Under the pieces are notes generated by a model that did not search any database, had not been told where the DNA came from, and saw only the letters and a program-made list of their open reading frames with translations. Source: Ulva prolifera (taxonomy: Eukaryota > Chlorophyta > Ulvophyceae > Ulvales > Ulvaceae). Taken from it: a stretch of 64,000 nt of DNA. The position numbers were made by a program, and so were the translations under genes. Below, one piece after another: positions 54,860 through 64,000 of the stretch. Every line of letters starts with the position of its first letter. Position 1 is the first letter of the stretch. Where the stretch lies: positions 2,778,800 through 2,842,799 of the forward strand of contig CM041198.1 in the NCBI GenBank assembly GCA_023078555.1. The letters run 5' to 3'.

Positions 54860-57136
54860 GAAGCTAGCCAGTGGCCTATGTTGACACGAGCAGACACACG
54901 TAGATACACAGACCCGTTGTAAACACATCTAATTAGCACGGTCGCTGTGCACCGGTCGCGGAAGCAGTTCCTCGAGCGATATTTAGGTCTGCTGTGATAA
55001 ATGCTGTGTATGGCTGTAGTGTCGATACAAGATGTGCGCTGGTATCTGTTTAGATCGCTCCTGATATGCCACACAAGATGCGCCGCAGGGCAAGTCATCA
55101 GATCCTGTCACAATCGTCAGCAATGAATTCTCTCAGTTTTTAGACACAGTGTACGTAGAGCGAGGGGCAGCACAGGCACGGCAAATCGAATTAGGTGGTG
55201 CCGGGATCCCGGCGATCGGGGTGCTCACATCACCTCCTGCATCCTTTTTCTGAGCAACATTTGCAAGGCATCAGCTGCATGCTTTGTGTCTCCTACACTG
55301 CGATCAGATCCCGTGCGGCCTGCTGTTGCACAACACACGCGCGACAGTATACACACCCGTACGTTCAACTGATCTCAGAAATACAGGCAAGGTTGTGTAG
55401 TTCCAAATCTTGCTATACAGAAACTGCCGTCCCAGCTACTTCGTTGCCATTCTGCTATGTGTTGATAATGGTAAACACCACAAGCTTTGATTGTATGAGT
55501 GACCGCTAGTCTGCTTTCTGCGAGACCCAGACCTAGTTGCTTCTTTGAGCTGTCAAAAACAACCTTTCCGCAAGAACTTGTACATTGCCACCTTGCGTTG
55601 CGAAAGGTAACCCCGTAGCTGATGTGCATCAACATGTTTTGAAGCCTTGTGCGCCTACTCAGTTCAGGTACTGCTGCCAAGCAGGAGTCTTACATTTCGT
55701 GACGGGCCACCAGATCTCCAGGCCAGATCTCCAGGCCCGCCTCCGTCAGTGATTTAGAAAATGCAGTCCATTACTTCACAAGCATCACGATATGTCCTCT
55801 GTAGGTACCGTTGCACATTGGATTCCGCTAACCGCCTGGTCGACTCCGGTGGAATTCCTGGAATTCCACACACTCAACATACACATACCGGAGTCGCTGC
55901 TAGGGCGATGGGCACTGCAGGCAAGCGTTGCTGTATGAATTCATCATGCAGGCAAGCGTGCCTGCCCCCACATGGTATCGGGTCTGAACGTCTGCAGTGC
56001 TCTCAAAATAAACAATATGCAGTAGTGCTCTCTCGTTCAAAGCTTTGGCTGTGTTGCGGGCTTGCAGGTAGCCAGGTTTGATGAACCTAGAATGATCGGA
56101 GGGTGGTGTTGCTTGCGGGCCGACCAGCACCCTCGTCACCGAATTGAAACAAGGTGCAGATGTTTCGTATTGCCCTGGTGCAATACGCAAGCTCTCTTGT
56201 GTCACCAATTGTTACACGAATCAGTGTGCTGCATATTTGTGTGTGAATGAGAGTTTTACGAAGGGTGAATCTGCAGCCTTTTCAATGGCAGATATATTGT
56301 CTACCAGATAAGTTTTTGAAGCGATTTTTGTAAGGAAGCAGCAGTTCTTGTTGATTCTCATGGGTCATCATGATGTATTCAAAGCTAGCAAGCAGCTGTG
56401 CTGGTTTAGCACACTTGGAAACTGTTGGAATTATCATGTTCACCACACAAGTCCACACTGGGAAGTAGTTGGGAATCTAAACAGTGAGATTATTGACTTG
56501 AAGCAGTTGATTCGCAGGCGTGTCTGTGTGTTCACCAACTTGGTAAATCTGACATTCATACCAGATGTTTGTGATACACTAGGGGCCCAGTCAGTGAACT
56601 ATTGTAGAAGGTCGACTGAATTTTTCGCTGTCTCTCCTCTTCTGACATTGCAGCTCTGAAATATTCACTGTGTCCCTTCAATGGCACATATTACCCACCT
56701 GAAGCACCTGGCGTACACCGCAGCACAGCTTCCACCTCTGCAAGCTGTATCGGACCCAGTCAACCCCGCACCTAGGCGTGCATGTCCATACTGTGGCCCT
56801 TCGGCATATGCGGTCCCGTTAATTCGGAGTTGTCAATGTCCTTTCGGGATACGGCTCGGTAAATTCAGATTCACTTGTGCTGTGCCCTCAGGGCCCCAAG
56901 ATGCGGCCGCACTCACAAGCCAGGCCCGAGAATCAAGACACACAAGTGCAACAAGCACACAGTGGCTGCTCCTGCAAACTACACAAGCGGCTGTGAATCG
57001 TAAACTACATCATCTAGCGGCTTCTGTCTGTCTGCTCTGACTCTCTCGAGCCATCCCTACGCACCATGCGCCCCCTCTCACCCGCCACAGCGTCCCGAAC
57101 TGCTGAGCGACTTGATGAACGTATCTCAAGATCCAG
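54860..57136. other. No confirmed gene; open frames on the minus strand
   Basis: Minus-strand frames at about 55450-55680 (ARWQC, then VVFDSSKKQLGLGLAESRL) and 55980-56208 (SLRIAPGQYETS, then ALNERALLHIVYFE) look protein-like and may be exons of a compact-intron gene, but I could not join them in phase. Confidence 0.3.
56796..56884 (+). repeat. SINE 3' fragment
   Basis: CCTTCGGCATATGCGGTCCC, TTCGGAGTTGTCAATGTCC, GGATACGGCTCGGTAAATTC: the SINE body and tail, headless, ending near GATTCAC. Confidence 0.75.
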
Positions 57137-57808
57137 CGAGACGCGGTCACTGCGGTGCTCTGCCAGGAACAGATGCTCGTGGGCGCTGTGCTGGATGGCT
57201 GGGCTACCGCCTGCATGAAAACTGTGTACAGCGGCCTCAAAACTCTGTGTACCTGACCCGCTCGCCACCCCGGGCCGATGCAGTGAGCACCGCAGTAGCC
57301 CCAGCGGAGCCGGATCGGTCCTGGCCCTCCTGGCGCAGGGCAGACCGCTCCCGCACCCGACCGACCTTCGTGCCATCACACAGAACATTCATCCACCAAG
57401 CTGGCCTCAAGCCTTCTGTGAATCAGCGGGCTGTGCACCCCAGCCCCAGCGACTGTGGATGCATGCAGCGTACACACACGACGCTGTACGGTGTGAGCTG
57501 CATGTGGAGCCATGCCTCCACTGGCAAGCGCAAGGCATGTACATTTTGAAGCGCGGCAAGCCTCCTTCTGAGTCATCTACGATAAGGTACAATCCTTTAT
57601 TTCCTGTGGGCATAGTGCAAACATGCACTGGCACGCCCCCCCAGCCACATCTGTAGACGCCAGTCGTCTGGACACCCGCATGAACTCAGTCAAGCTCCAG
57701 CTGGTTTTTTTTTTCAACGCTTGCGCGAGCCAATTCACAGTCTCCTTCAACGCCATTGGGAGCCAGGCTCGGCAGCCCCGTGAATCTTCGACGCATGCCC
57801 GCATCTGA
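57137..57808 (+). CDS. Compact-intron gene of unknown function (5' end not found)
   Basis: Exons 57137-57246, 57296-57586 and 57664-57808 (stop) agree in phase; introns are 49 and 77 bases. They encode 181 residues: AVTAVLCQEQMLVGAVLDGW, then GSVLALLAQGRPLPHPTDLR, IHPPSWPQAFCE, CELHVEPCLHWQAQGMYILK, RLDTRMNSVKLQLVFFFNAC. The first exon begins after TCCAG at 57132-57136 with no Met in reach, so more lies upstream. No family recognised. It runs toward the minus-strand glycosyltransferase, with 194 bases between the stop codons. Confidence 0.55.
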
Positions 57809-58002
57809 TGCTGATGGAATCACTGATTAGTTAGTGTCTGGCGACCTTGGCAGTCTGTTGGATGGTGGTCCGGCCGGTAGACGCGGCCGTCATGCACAAG
57901 ACTTCATCTTGTCATCCCCACACCTACATCCAGTGCCCCCCGGGCGGCTGGGGGCTACTCTGGACGAACAGTACCATATACTCGCTCAGGGTGTAGCGGC
58001 TC

Positions 58003-60964
58003 TCATGTCTCAAACGCAGAAAGCGTGCCGGAACCGGCAAACGCGCCGCCACCGCCCCGCTCGAGCGCGACCCGCAGCAGCGCGGACAGCTTGGCCGCAT
58101 CGAGCACGATGTCGGCGTCGCGGGCGTCGCGCCAGGAGCGCCAGCGGCGCGTGCGCCGCACCTCGGCCTCACCCTCGACGTGGTACTGCAGCATGTGCAC
58201 GTACCCGATGTACGCCCAGCACGAGTCGATCTCCTGGAACGGCATCGGCACCGTCTCGCGGGACGGCTTCCCGCCGGGTGTCTCCGGCGGCACGGCAAAT
58301 TGATACCTGCACCAAGATATAGATGATTGGCGGAAGAAGCTCAGGCACGTTCCCCGTCGTTTGGCCAGTGTCGATGTAAGCTCAATTCAGCGCTGGAACC
58401 ACGCAGGGTTCGCATGGATTACAAAATGTGACTTACCATACCGGTCGAGATGCAATAAACTGGTGAAGGTCGTTCTGTGTGGGGACGGTCTGATCCAGCT
58501 CCCGCGAAGCCATCACTTGCACACTCGATGTGTCGCACTGTATCATGCGCTGACGAACATGCATGAGCTCTGAAGCAGGCTGCACGCAGAAGGGGGGGGG
58601 GAGGCAGGGGGGCCTGGGGGGCGCACTCAGGAGGCCCGACGAGGATGGTGGTGGCGCCGTTGGGAAGGTAGATGAGGCGGAAGCTGCGGCTGCCGATGTT
58701 GGACACGAGCACCGTCGCCTTGGACAGCAGCTGCAGCTGCTCCTCGAGGGAGTGCTTTGATATCTCGTAGTGCTCCATGCGCACACCTGCATGCATGAGC
58801 CACATGTGTGATGACGGCTGCATGAACACAGGCCTGAGCTATTGTTGGCTATCTGAACAGGCGGCAGCACCTGCGGCACCTGCGGCAGCGGCAGCGGCAG
58901 GGGGACTGATGTATGTTGGCACATGGAAGGGGCATTGCATGAAAACTGAACACCGGGGTTCACTTTCAGCAGCAGCAGTGGGAGGGAGAGACTCGTGCCT
59001 GGGAAGGCCTGCTTGAGGGTGGGCAGCAGGGCCCTCACGTTGGGCAGGTGGCGCTTCTCATCCGGCTGGCCGTCAAGAAATAACACAAACGGATCTAGGT
59101 CTGGAACGGATGCCACCTGCAGCACACACACATACACTCATGTCACCAACGAGATCAGTGTATAAAATAGATACTTGATGCATGCGATAATCATGTTTTC
59201 GCTGTTCACTGATTTGATTTGCGGGGGTTCAGCTGTCCGTCTACCATCGTTGCAGCAATCCCAGCTCCTCAGCTCGCTTAGTGTCGCCATGATGTGTCAA
59301 CATCATCTGGGCAATGATTGCGCAATCATTGCATGACATGACTCCTTACCAGCTCGTTTCAAGGAGGGTCGTGACGGGCGCTCTCCCGCACCGTGAGCCA
59401 CTCCCGCCACATACGCCAAAATGTATGCCAAATTGTATCCCCTAAGATCCGGGTATGGTTGTCAGATCCCATCTCTGAAGATGTAATGACGCAATGCAAA
59501 GCTGCAGATGTGGTCTAATCGAACACGAGGTACCGCAAGGAGGGGGGCTGCACCTCGAGGCCGTGGTTGCGGTAGGCGACCTCCCGCATCGCAGAAAACG
59601 CAAACGGATCGCACATGTGCGCCCACTGCGCGAGCTGGTGCCGGTCCGCCTCCAGGGACATCGTGCCCATGTGCGACACCAGGTCCGCGGGGCCCTGCCC
59701 CGCAATGATCTCCGAGAACCGCACAAATTTCACCCCTGCATCGGAAACTCCATACATCATACCGAGGTACATCAGGTATCAGGAAACAGGAAACATCAGA
59801 CATGCGCGTGTACGAAAACTCCGCCTCCGGCGTCCGTATGGCTTATCAGTGCTGAATTGTCAGTCCCGGCAGCATGGAATGCTTGTGGCAATCCAGTGGT
59901 AGAGAGGTCTCATCATTGGAGTACCACAATACTCCCGCAATTTCAGGTTCTGATTGTGGGCAAATTCCCCCAGACGCGGAGTGCTCCAATGCAGCCGTGC
60001 CGACCCCGTCAGCAAGCACACGAGCCTACACCGTTGAGCCAAGGCAAACCTTGCGACTAGTAGATGTTGGGAGTGAATGAATACCAGAGAAACGGGGGCG
60101 CACTGGAGGTGTCCTTGGCGGCGAGGGCCTGGTCAAGCACCTGCTGCCACGTCACCGAGGGGCGGCCGTTGAGCAGCCCCCGGTAGTGTTGCGCCGTCAG
60201 CGACTCCTCGAGCCATTCTGACCTCTCTAGGTTGCTGGGCCAACGCACCTGCAGCAGCACAACCACAGCATGGCTATCGCGGCCTTGATTTCTACAGACG
60301 CTTGCGCTGAATACGGAGGAGGCCCCAGTTTCCGGGGCTGCTTCCGAGGAGTGCAGCGCTGATGAATCGTCAGATGCTACTCGATGTGCATGTGGCACAG
60401 AAAAGTGAAGGGGCATAGTGTGATCGTCCAGTGATAAGACCGCTCTACCACTGGACCCACTGCCACACATAGACACACGCAGCAAAACAGTTTCTCCTAA
60501 TTCAACAAGCTGCTCAGCGTGAATATGCTGCGTCAAGATGCGTGTGTTGCTGCATAACAGGTAGTGCCAGCCAGGCTGCGGCACGCACCCAGTCGAATGC
60601 GACGGGGTCGCGGCCGAAGCGCAGCGGCAGGTCGACCAGGGCATGCAGGTTGTCGCGGAGGAGGTGGCCGATGCTGCGGGTGTTCATCGTGCTGCGCAGG
60701 TGCAGCGGCTGCTCATACGCCACGACCTCGTCCGGCGGCGGCAGCGGTGCTCCGGGCCGCCAGTCCAGGTAGAACTGTGTCGCCTTTTCCGGACCCGACC
60801 ACCTGCTGACGCCTCTGCACACATGCAGACAAAGCCTGAAGTCTAGACACATCCGGTGCGAATTCTAGAGCCCAGTTTTGCTTGCCTTTGTCATGATCTG
60901 GGGCCCGATCGTGAGGTTGCGCTCCCAAGAAAGTCGCTAAGGGAAGACAGAGAGTGGGTGCCAT
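58003..60964 (-). CDS. Glycosyltransferase family 61-like protein
   Basis: Phase-consistent exons 60814-60559, 60248-60104, 59735-59527, 59116-58993, 58786-58627 and 58306-58003 (stop). A probable first exon begins at ATG 60964 (MAPTLCLPLATFLG, a short hydrophobic leader), but its junction is unresolved. Family signs: RSTMNTRSIGHLLRDNLHAL (the region where GT61 enzymes have their N-I-G-H-x-L stretch), VPDLDPFVLFLDGQ, and the late SLEEQLQLLSKATVLVSNIG segment equivalent to the nucleotide-sugar-binding part, where most relatives have a Gly-Ala-Gly. GT61 enzymes transfer xylose, arabinose or GlcNAc to wall polysaccharide or protein in the Golgi or ER; the sugar here is unknown. The exon ending at 58993 could instead end at 58999 with a GC donor. 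Confidence 0.65.
59885..59927. repeat. Palindromic element, complete but diverged
   Basis: GTGGCAATCCAGTGGTAGAG ... CATTGGAGTACCAC, 43 bp with mismatched arms, in a glycosyltransferase intron. Confidence 0.7.
60421..60464. repeat. Palindromic element, diverged
   Basis: TCGTCCAGTGATAAGACCGC followed by TCTACCACTGGACCCACTGC keeps both arms of the family with changed tips, in a glycosyltransferase intron. Confidence 0.7.
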
Positions 60965-63150
60965 GTCAGTGGTATGTGAGGCCAGGTACTGTGCTGTGCC
61001 TTGGCAGGCAGGCAAGATGCACTACATCACAGAAAGCGAAGTCGGAAATGCACTGAGTACATTTGTTTGGCATCAGTTGGCGGAAGTGCGTATGCAAGGC
61101 TTTTGCAGGCGGACCTGTGTTCTGCCTTGCCTCGACATGCCAGCTGCCATGTTGACCAGGTCCGCCACACACATGGCACAGGATGACGTAGGAAACAAAT
61201 TTCCGTCTTGAATCGTTATTGGATAGCCATGCAGCTTACCAGAGGGTGTGTGTGCGCAAGTTAGTTCTCATTCATCTGCCATATCGTGCTGGTCCACCCG
61301 CGGTTGGGTGTTTACAGCGTCGACGCAGACCCTTGCAAAGCTCATCGTAATTGCTTATGTAATTATAATCAAGGAGTGATCCGAACGTGCATTCATGTCG
61401 TGCGCGCGCTGGCAGAGTCCCAACCAGCTTCCCAGCTGCAAGCGTCTGCGCTGATGCCGCACATCAGTCAACTGGCACGCCCACAGCGTACAGAAATCAT
61501 GCAAGCAGACTGCGATGAAACCGCGACGGGCGTCTGCGCAAGCCCCTATGCACGATCCTTGCTGCACGTCTGCACGAACTCCGTGGCCATGGCGTCGAGC
61601 GACAATCACTTCCGTCAGCCCGAGAGCTGTCTTCCAGGTATCTTCCGCGCCCCACTTGCGGCTATGCATCAAGATGCTCGGTACAGCGTGATCTTCGCAG
61701 CGTGTTCAAGCGTGCATAGTGTCCTCGTCTGGCAGTAAGTTCTTCGCAACACATCGGCCTGTGGGCCTGTGTCTCTGATCAGTGGTCTACTGGGCAGGTG
61801 CGCTGTACTGCAGGCATGGCCTGGGGAATGATGTTGCTTGCAAACACAGCTACACAGCTGTAATAAAAGACTGTGAGTTGCACAGACACCAGCAACATTT
61901 GACCCAAGACCCAAGATGTGCAAATGTCTACCATGCTTGCAACTCACAATCAATGTCTGCCCACACAACTTCTATGCATCAGCATCAGTCATCTGAATGT
62001 TTCAGGTATGAGTGGGTACTGGGAGTTGCACGGCATTGTCTGCTGTGCTATCCACCTACACTGGTCTGACCACGGTCCTGTTGTCCTTGCAATGCATGCA
62101 CTTGCAGACCCCATACGGTCAACAACAAAGATCCAGATTAGTCACAGCAAGTCTGCAGCATGTCCATGCATAACAGCACACCACAGCTATCTCAGCACCA
62201 TGCTTCCAGAGTGCCCTCTGCTGCCCTCTCACTAGCTACTACTGTGCACACATCACTGTCCCAGTGCACCATACTAGCTGCGTGGTAGCAGGTGTTGCCT
62301 GCCAGTAGAGGCCTCTGCACTGGATGCCTCAAGGGATTCTGTGTGCAGGATGCTATGCTGCAGGTGTGCTTTTGCCCCAGACCGTTCTACGATTGCTGAG
62401 GCTTGTGGACAAAGACTGACCACTTCTCTTCTCACTACAGCATGACTCCAGGAGTGTGGGAAGTGCTCTTCACTGTAGCCTGCTGCAGAACTCTCACACC
62501 TCAGGCAGCTGGCATTGAAACTACATAGCCACTTTCCCGGCATCTGTACAGATGGCATGACAATGTGAGCACACTCATGGTGTGAGCTGTGAGCCTAGTG
62601 TAGTGCAGGGCCAAGGCGGGAGGCAGGCAGCAATGCAGGATGCGGCTCCTCCTCCTCCTCCTCACGAGCCCAGCAAAGCCAAATCGCACCACAGCCACGG
62701 CCGGCCCCACCCCAGGCCCTGTGCGAACAACTCCAAGGCACCACAGCCACTCGCACGCAATGATGCTGCCCGCAAGAGAAACCCCCGTCGCACCAGCTTG
62801 AACGTGGGCGTCACGCTCCCACGCACACACGCACACGCATGCAGAAACAGCATGACCCACTCTCACCTGCACACCTTCCATCATCGCTGTTGTTTCCTTA
62901 CGCACAGTGTTCCTGCGGTGCTACCTGTCCCTCTGCCTTTATCCTTGAACTGCACCCCCCCAACCACACACCAACCGCAGTGTCGTTTCAGGCGGCCGGC
63001 CCTGCTGAGGCTATGCGGCCTGTGGCCACGTGACCATGTATGCATACGTATTTACGTACATACAAAAGGTCGCACGGCCTACGCCGTGGCCTTGGAGGCT
63101 GCGCACAACGGGCCTCAGCTGGGGCCACGGTTCACCCCATGTCACCTAGC
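60965..63150. other. No supported gene
   Basis: A long frame at 61286-61738 (+) is open on both strands and starts at a non-ATG codon, so it is not called. The 62250-62560 and 62580-63030 parts are repeat-like (CAC/CCC-rich) and include the third copy of the GCGGTGCTACCTG repeat block at 62908-62948. Confidence 0.35.
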
Positions 63151-63153
63151 TAG

Positions 63154-63180
63154 CCCCCCCCCCCCCCCCCCCCCCCCCCC
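63154..63180. repeat. Run of 27 cytosines
   Basis: Uninterrupted C run between TAG and TTCCTG. It may vary in length or be a sequencing or assembly weak point; on DNA level it can form an i-motif, with a G-quadruplex on the other strand. Confidence 0.95.
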
Positions 63181-63217
63181 TTCCTGCTGCACAGCCTCCC
63201 TCACAGCCGGCCCCCCA

Positions 63218-63313
63218 CGGCGACCGGGCTACGGCTATGACTGCGCCGCGTCGCCCGGCCCCCCCCGCGGCGACCGGGCTACGGCTATGACTGCGCCGCG
63301 TCGCCCGGCCCCT
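63218..63313. repeat. Tandem repeat, 50-bp unit, two units
   Basis: CGGCGACCGGGCTACGGCTA followed by TGACTGCGCCGCGTCGCCCG occurs twice, with C-rich junctions next to the C run. Confidence 0.9.
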
Positions 63314-63428
63314 CCTTCACCACTCCCCACCCAGAGCCACCAACACAATGCGGCCTGAAGATTAGGTGAACAACTGGCCCGGCCATGACACACTGATACC
63401 AGCCTGCGCCAGGTTGCGAACTCAGTGA

Positions 63429-63495
63429 AGTTAACCTTTACACTACAGTTAACCTTTATAAACACTGTATACACTAAAGTTAACCTTTACACTCC
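63429..63495. repeat. Three copies of GTTAACCTTTA(C/T)A
   Basis: GTTAACCTTTACACT at about 63430, GTTAACCTTTATAAACACT at 63448 and GTTAACCTTTACACT at 63479; imperfect tandem array in otherwise AT-rich DNA. Confidence 0.85.
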
Positions 63496-63573
63496 AATGG
63501 CGGTGTGGTGTGGTGTGGAAGACGTGTGTGGCACAGACCTGTGATATCTGTGCATACAAGATGCAAATTTACA

Positions 63574-63602
63574 TTTTGTTAAGTAAAGTAAATCCAAACT
63601 GT
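63574..63602 (-). repeat. SINE tail remnant
   Basis: TTAAGTAAAGTAAATCCAAA matches only the 3' end of the SINE in reverse; the rest is missing. Confidence 0.5.
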
Positions 63603-64000
63603 TGTTCCAGATGTATTGGTGATATCTTCTTCTCAATCACCATGGTTGCACACAGGTCAACACCATTTGGGTCAACACCAGTTTGCAAGCTGCCGACCCC
63701 GGAACTAGATTTGTGGAAATGTTCTTGGTGAAACGTTAGAAACCGACACACTGCTGAGAAACCCCCCTTCACACAGGGTATGGATGGAACATGAGCAGCC
63801 GCTGTACGGCAGAGCATGCGCAGCAGCCACAAGCAGGCTCGTGTAGACCCTTACACATGTGGCCGGGGATCCGTGGGACGTCCGGACAACAGCCCCAGGC
63901 ATGGTTTCGCGCCCCTCTCCGAGAGGGAGTCCCCCCCAACACGCAGCCTGCAGTACTGCTACAAGCCTCACGCCCGTGCACAACATTTGTCTTGGAAGCA

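Noticed and set aside
58985-59005. GC-AG intron in the glycosyltransferase gene
   Set aside because: A GT donor six bases further (GTCTCT) gives the same phase and matches a donor used in the kinase-like gene, so the GC reading is not needed.
61286-61738. 150-codon open frame (+)
   Set aside because: Starts at GTG, is mirrored by an open frame on the other strand and has no splice partners or family resemblance.
1-64000. CRISPR arrays, prokaryotic operons, insertion sequences, viral genes or toxin genes
   Set aside because: None seen; repeats are eukaryotic SINE-like, palindromic or tandem, and genes are spliced.

Overview
This is eukaryotic nuclear DNA, most likely from a green alga (Chlorophyta, perhaps Trebouxiophyceae). 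The evidence is intron-rich genes with GT...AG junctions, very GC- and alanine-rich coding exons, a TGTAA motif just after one stop codon (the usual chlorophyte polyadenylation signal), plant-like protein families and a clear U6 snRNA. There is no prokaryotic operon, CRISPR array or virus. The class-level assignment is inference. Gene models were assembled by hand from open frames, splice sites and exact phase matching, so 5' ends are the weakest parts.

Layout, left to right. 530-999: last exon of a probable NHX-type Na+/H+ exchanger. 1735-4793: five-exon protein kinase-like gene that has lost its catalytic residues. 5704-6664: organelle-targeted protein with a duplicated helix-hairpin-helix-like repeat. 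6.7-10.7 kb: repeats only. 10674-11624: secreted Ala/Cys-rich protein. 12930-13901 (-): compact-intron gene of unknown function. 15651-15755 (-): U6 snRNA with TATA box and a downstream B-box-like element. 16840-29590: 15-exon gene for a coiled-coil protein of about 1820 residues. 30857-37507: AP-1/AP-2 beta-adaptin with an apparently shortened appendage. 38.5-40.6 kb (-): a small membrane protein and another gene of unknown function. 41164-47271: F-box/leucine-rich-repeat protein, about 1040 residues. 47281-48628 (-): two small compact-intron genes. 50196-54234 (-): CTD-interacting-domain (CID) protein, about 1017 residues, with a UHM-ligand-like motif. 57137-57808: compact-intron gene of unknown function. 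58003-60964 (-): family-61-type glycosyltransferase. The last 3 kb holds repeats, including a 27-base C run.

Two dispersed repeat families run through introns and intergenic DNA: a tRNA-derived SINE with a B box and a palindromic AT-rich tail, and a short palindromic element of about 43 bp. The genes do not form a pathway; they look like an ordinary chromosome segment with trafficking (beta-adaptin, exchanger), RNA processing (CID protein, U6), ubiquitin ligase (F-box) and cell-surface glycan (GT61) functions side by side. Introns fall into two styles. Long introns of hundreds of bases, mostly with GTGCG donors, occur in the large genes. Compact introns of about 50-80 bases with varied donors occur in the small unknown genes. 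The strongest leads are the pseudokinase, the U6 downstream B box, the two intron styles, the CID-ULM combination and the SINE family.
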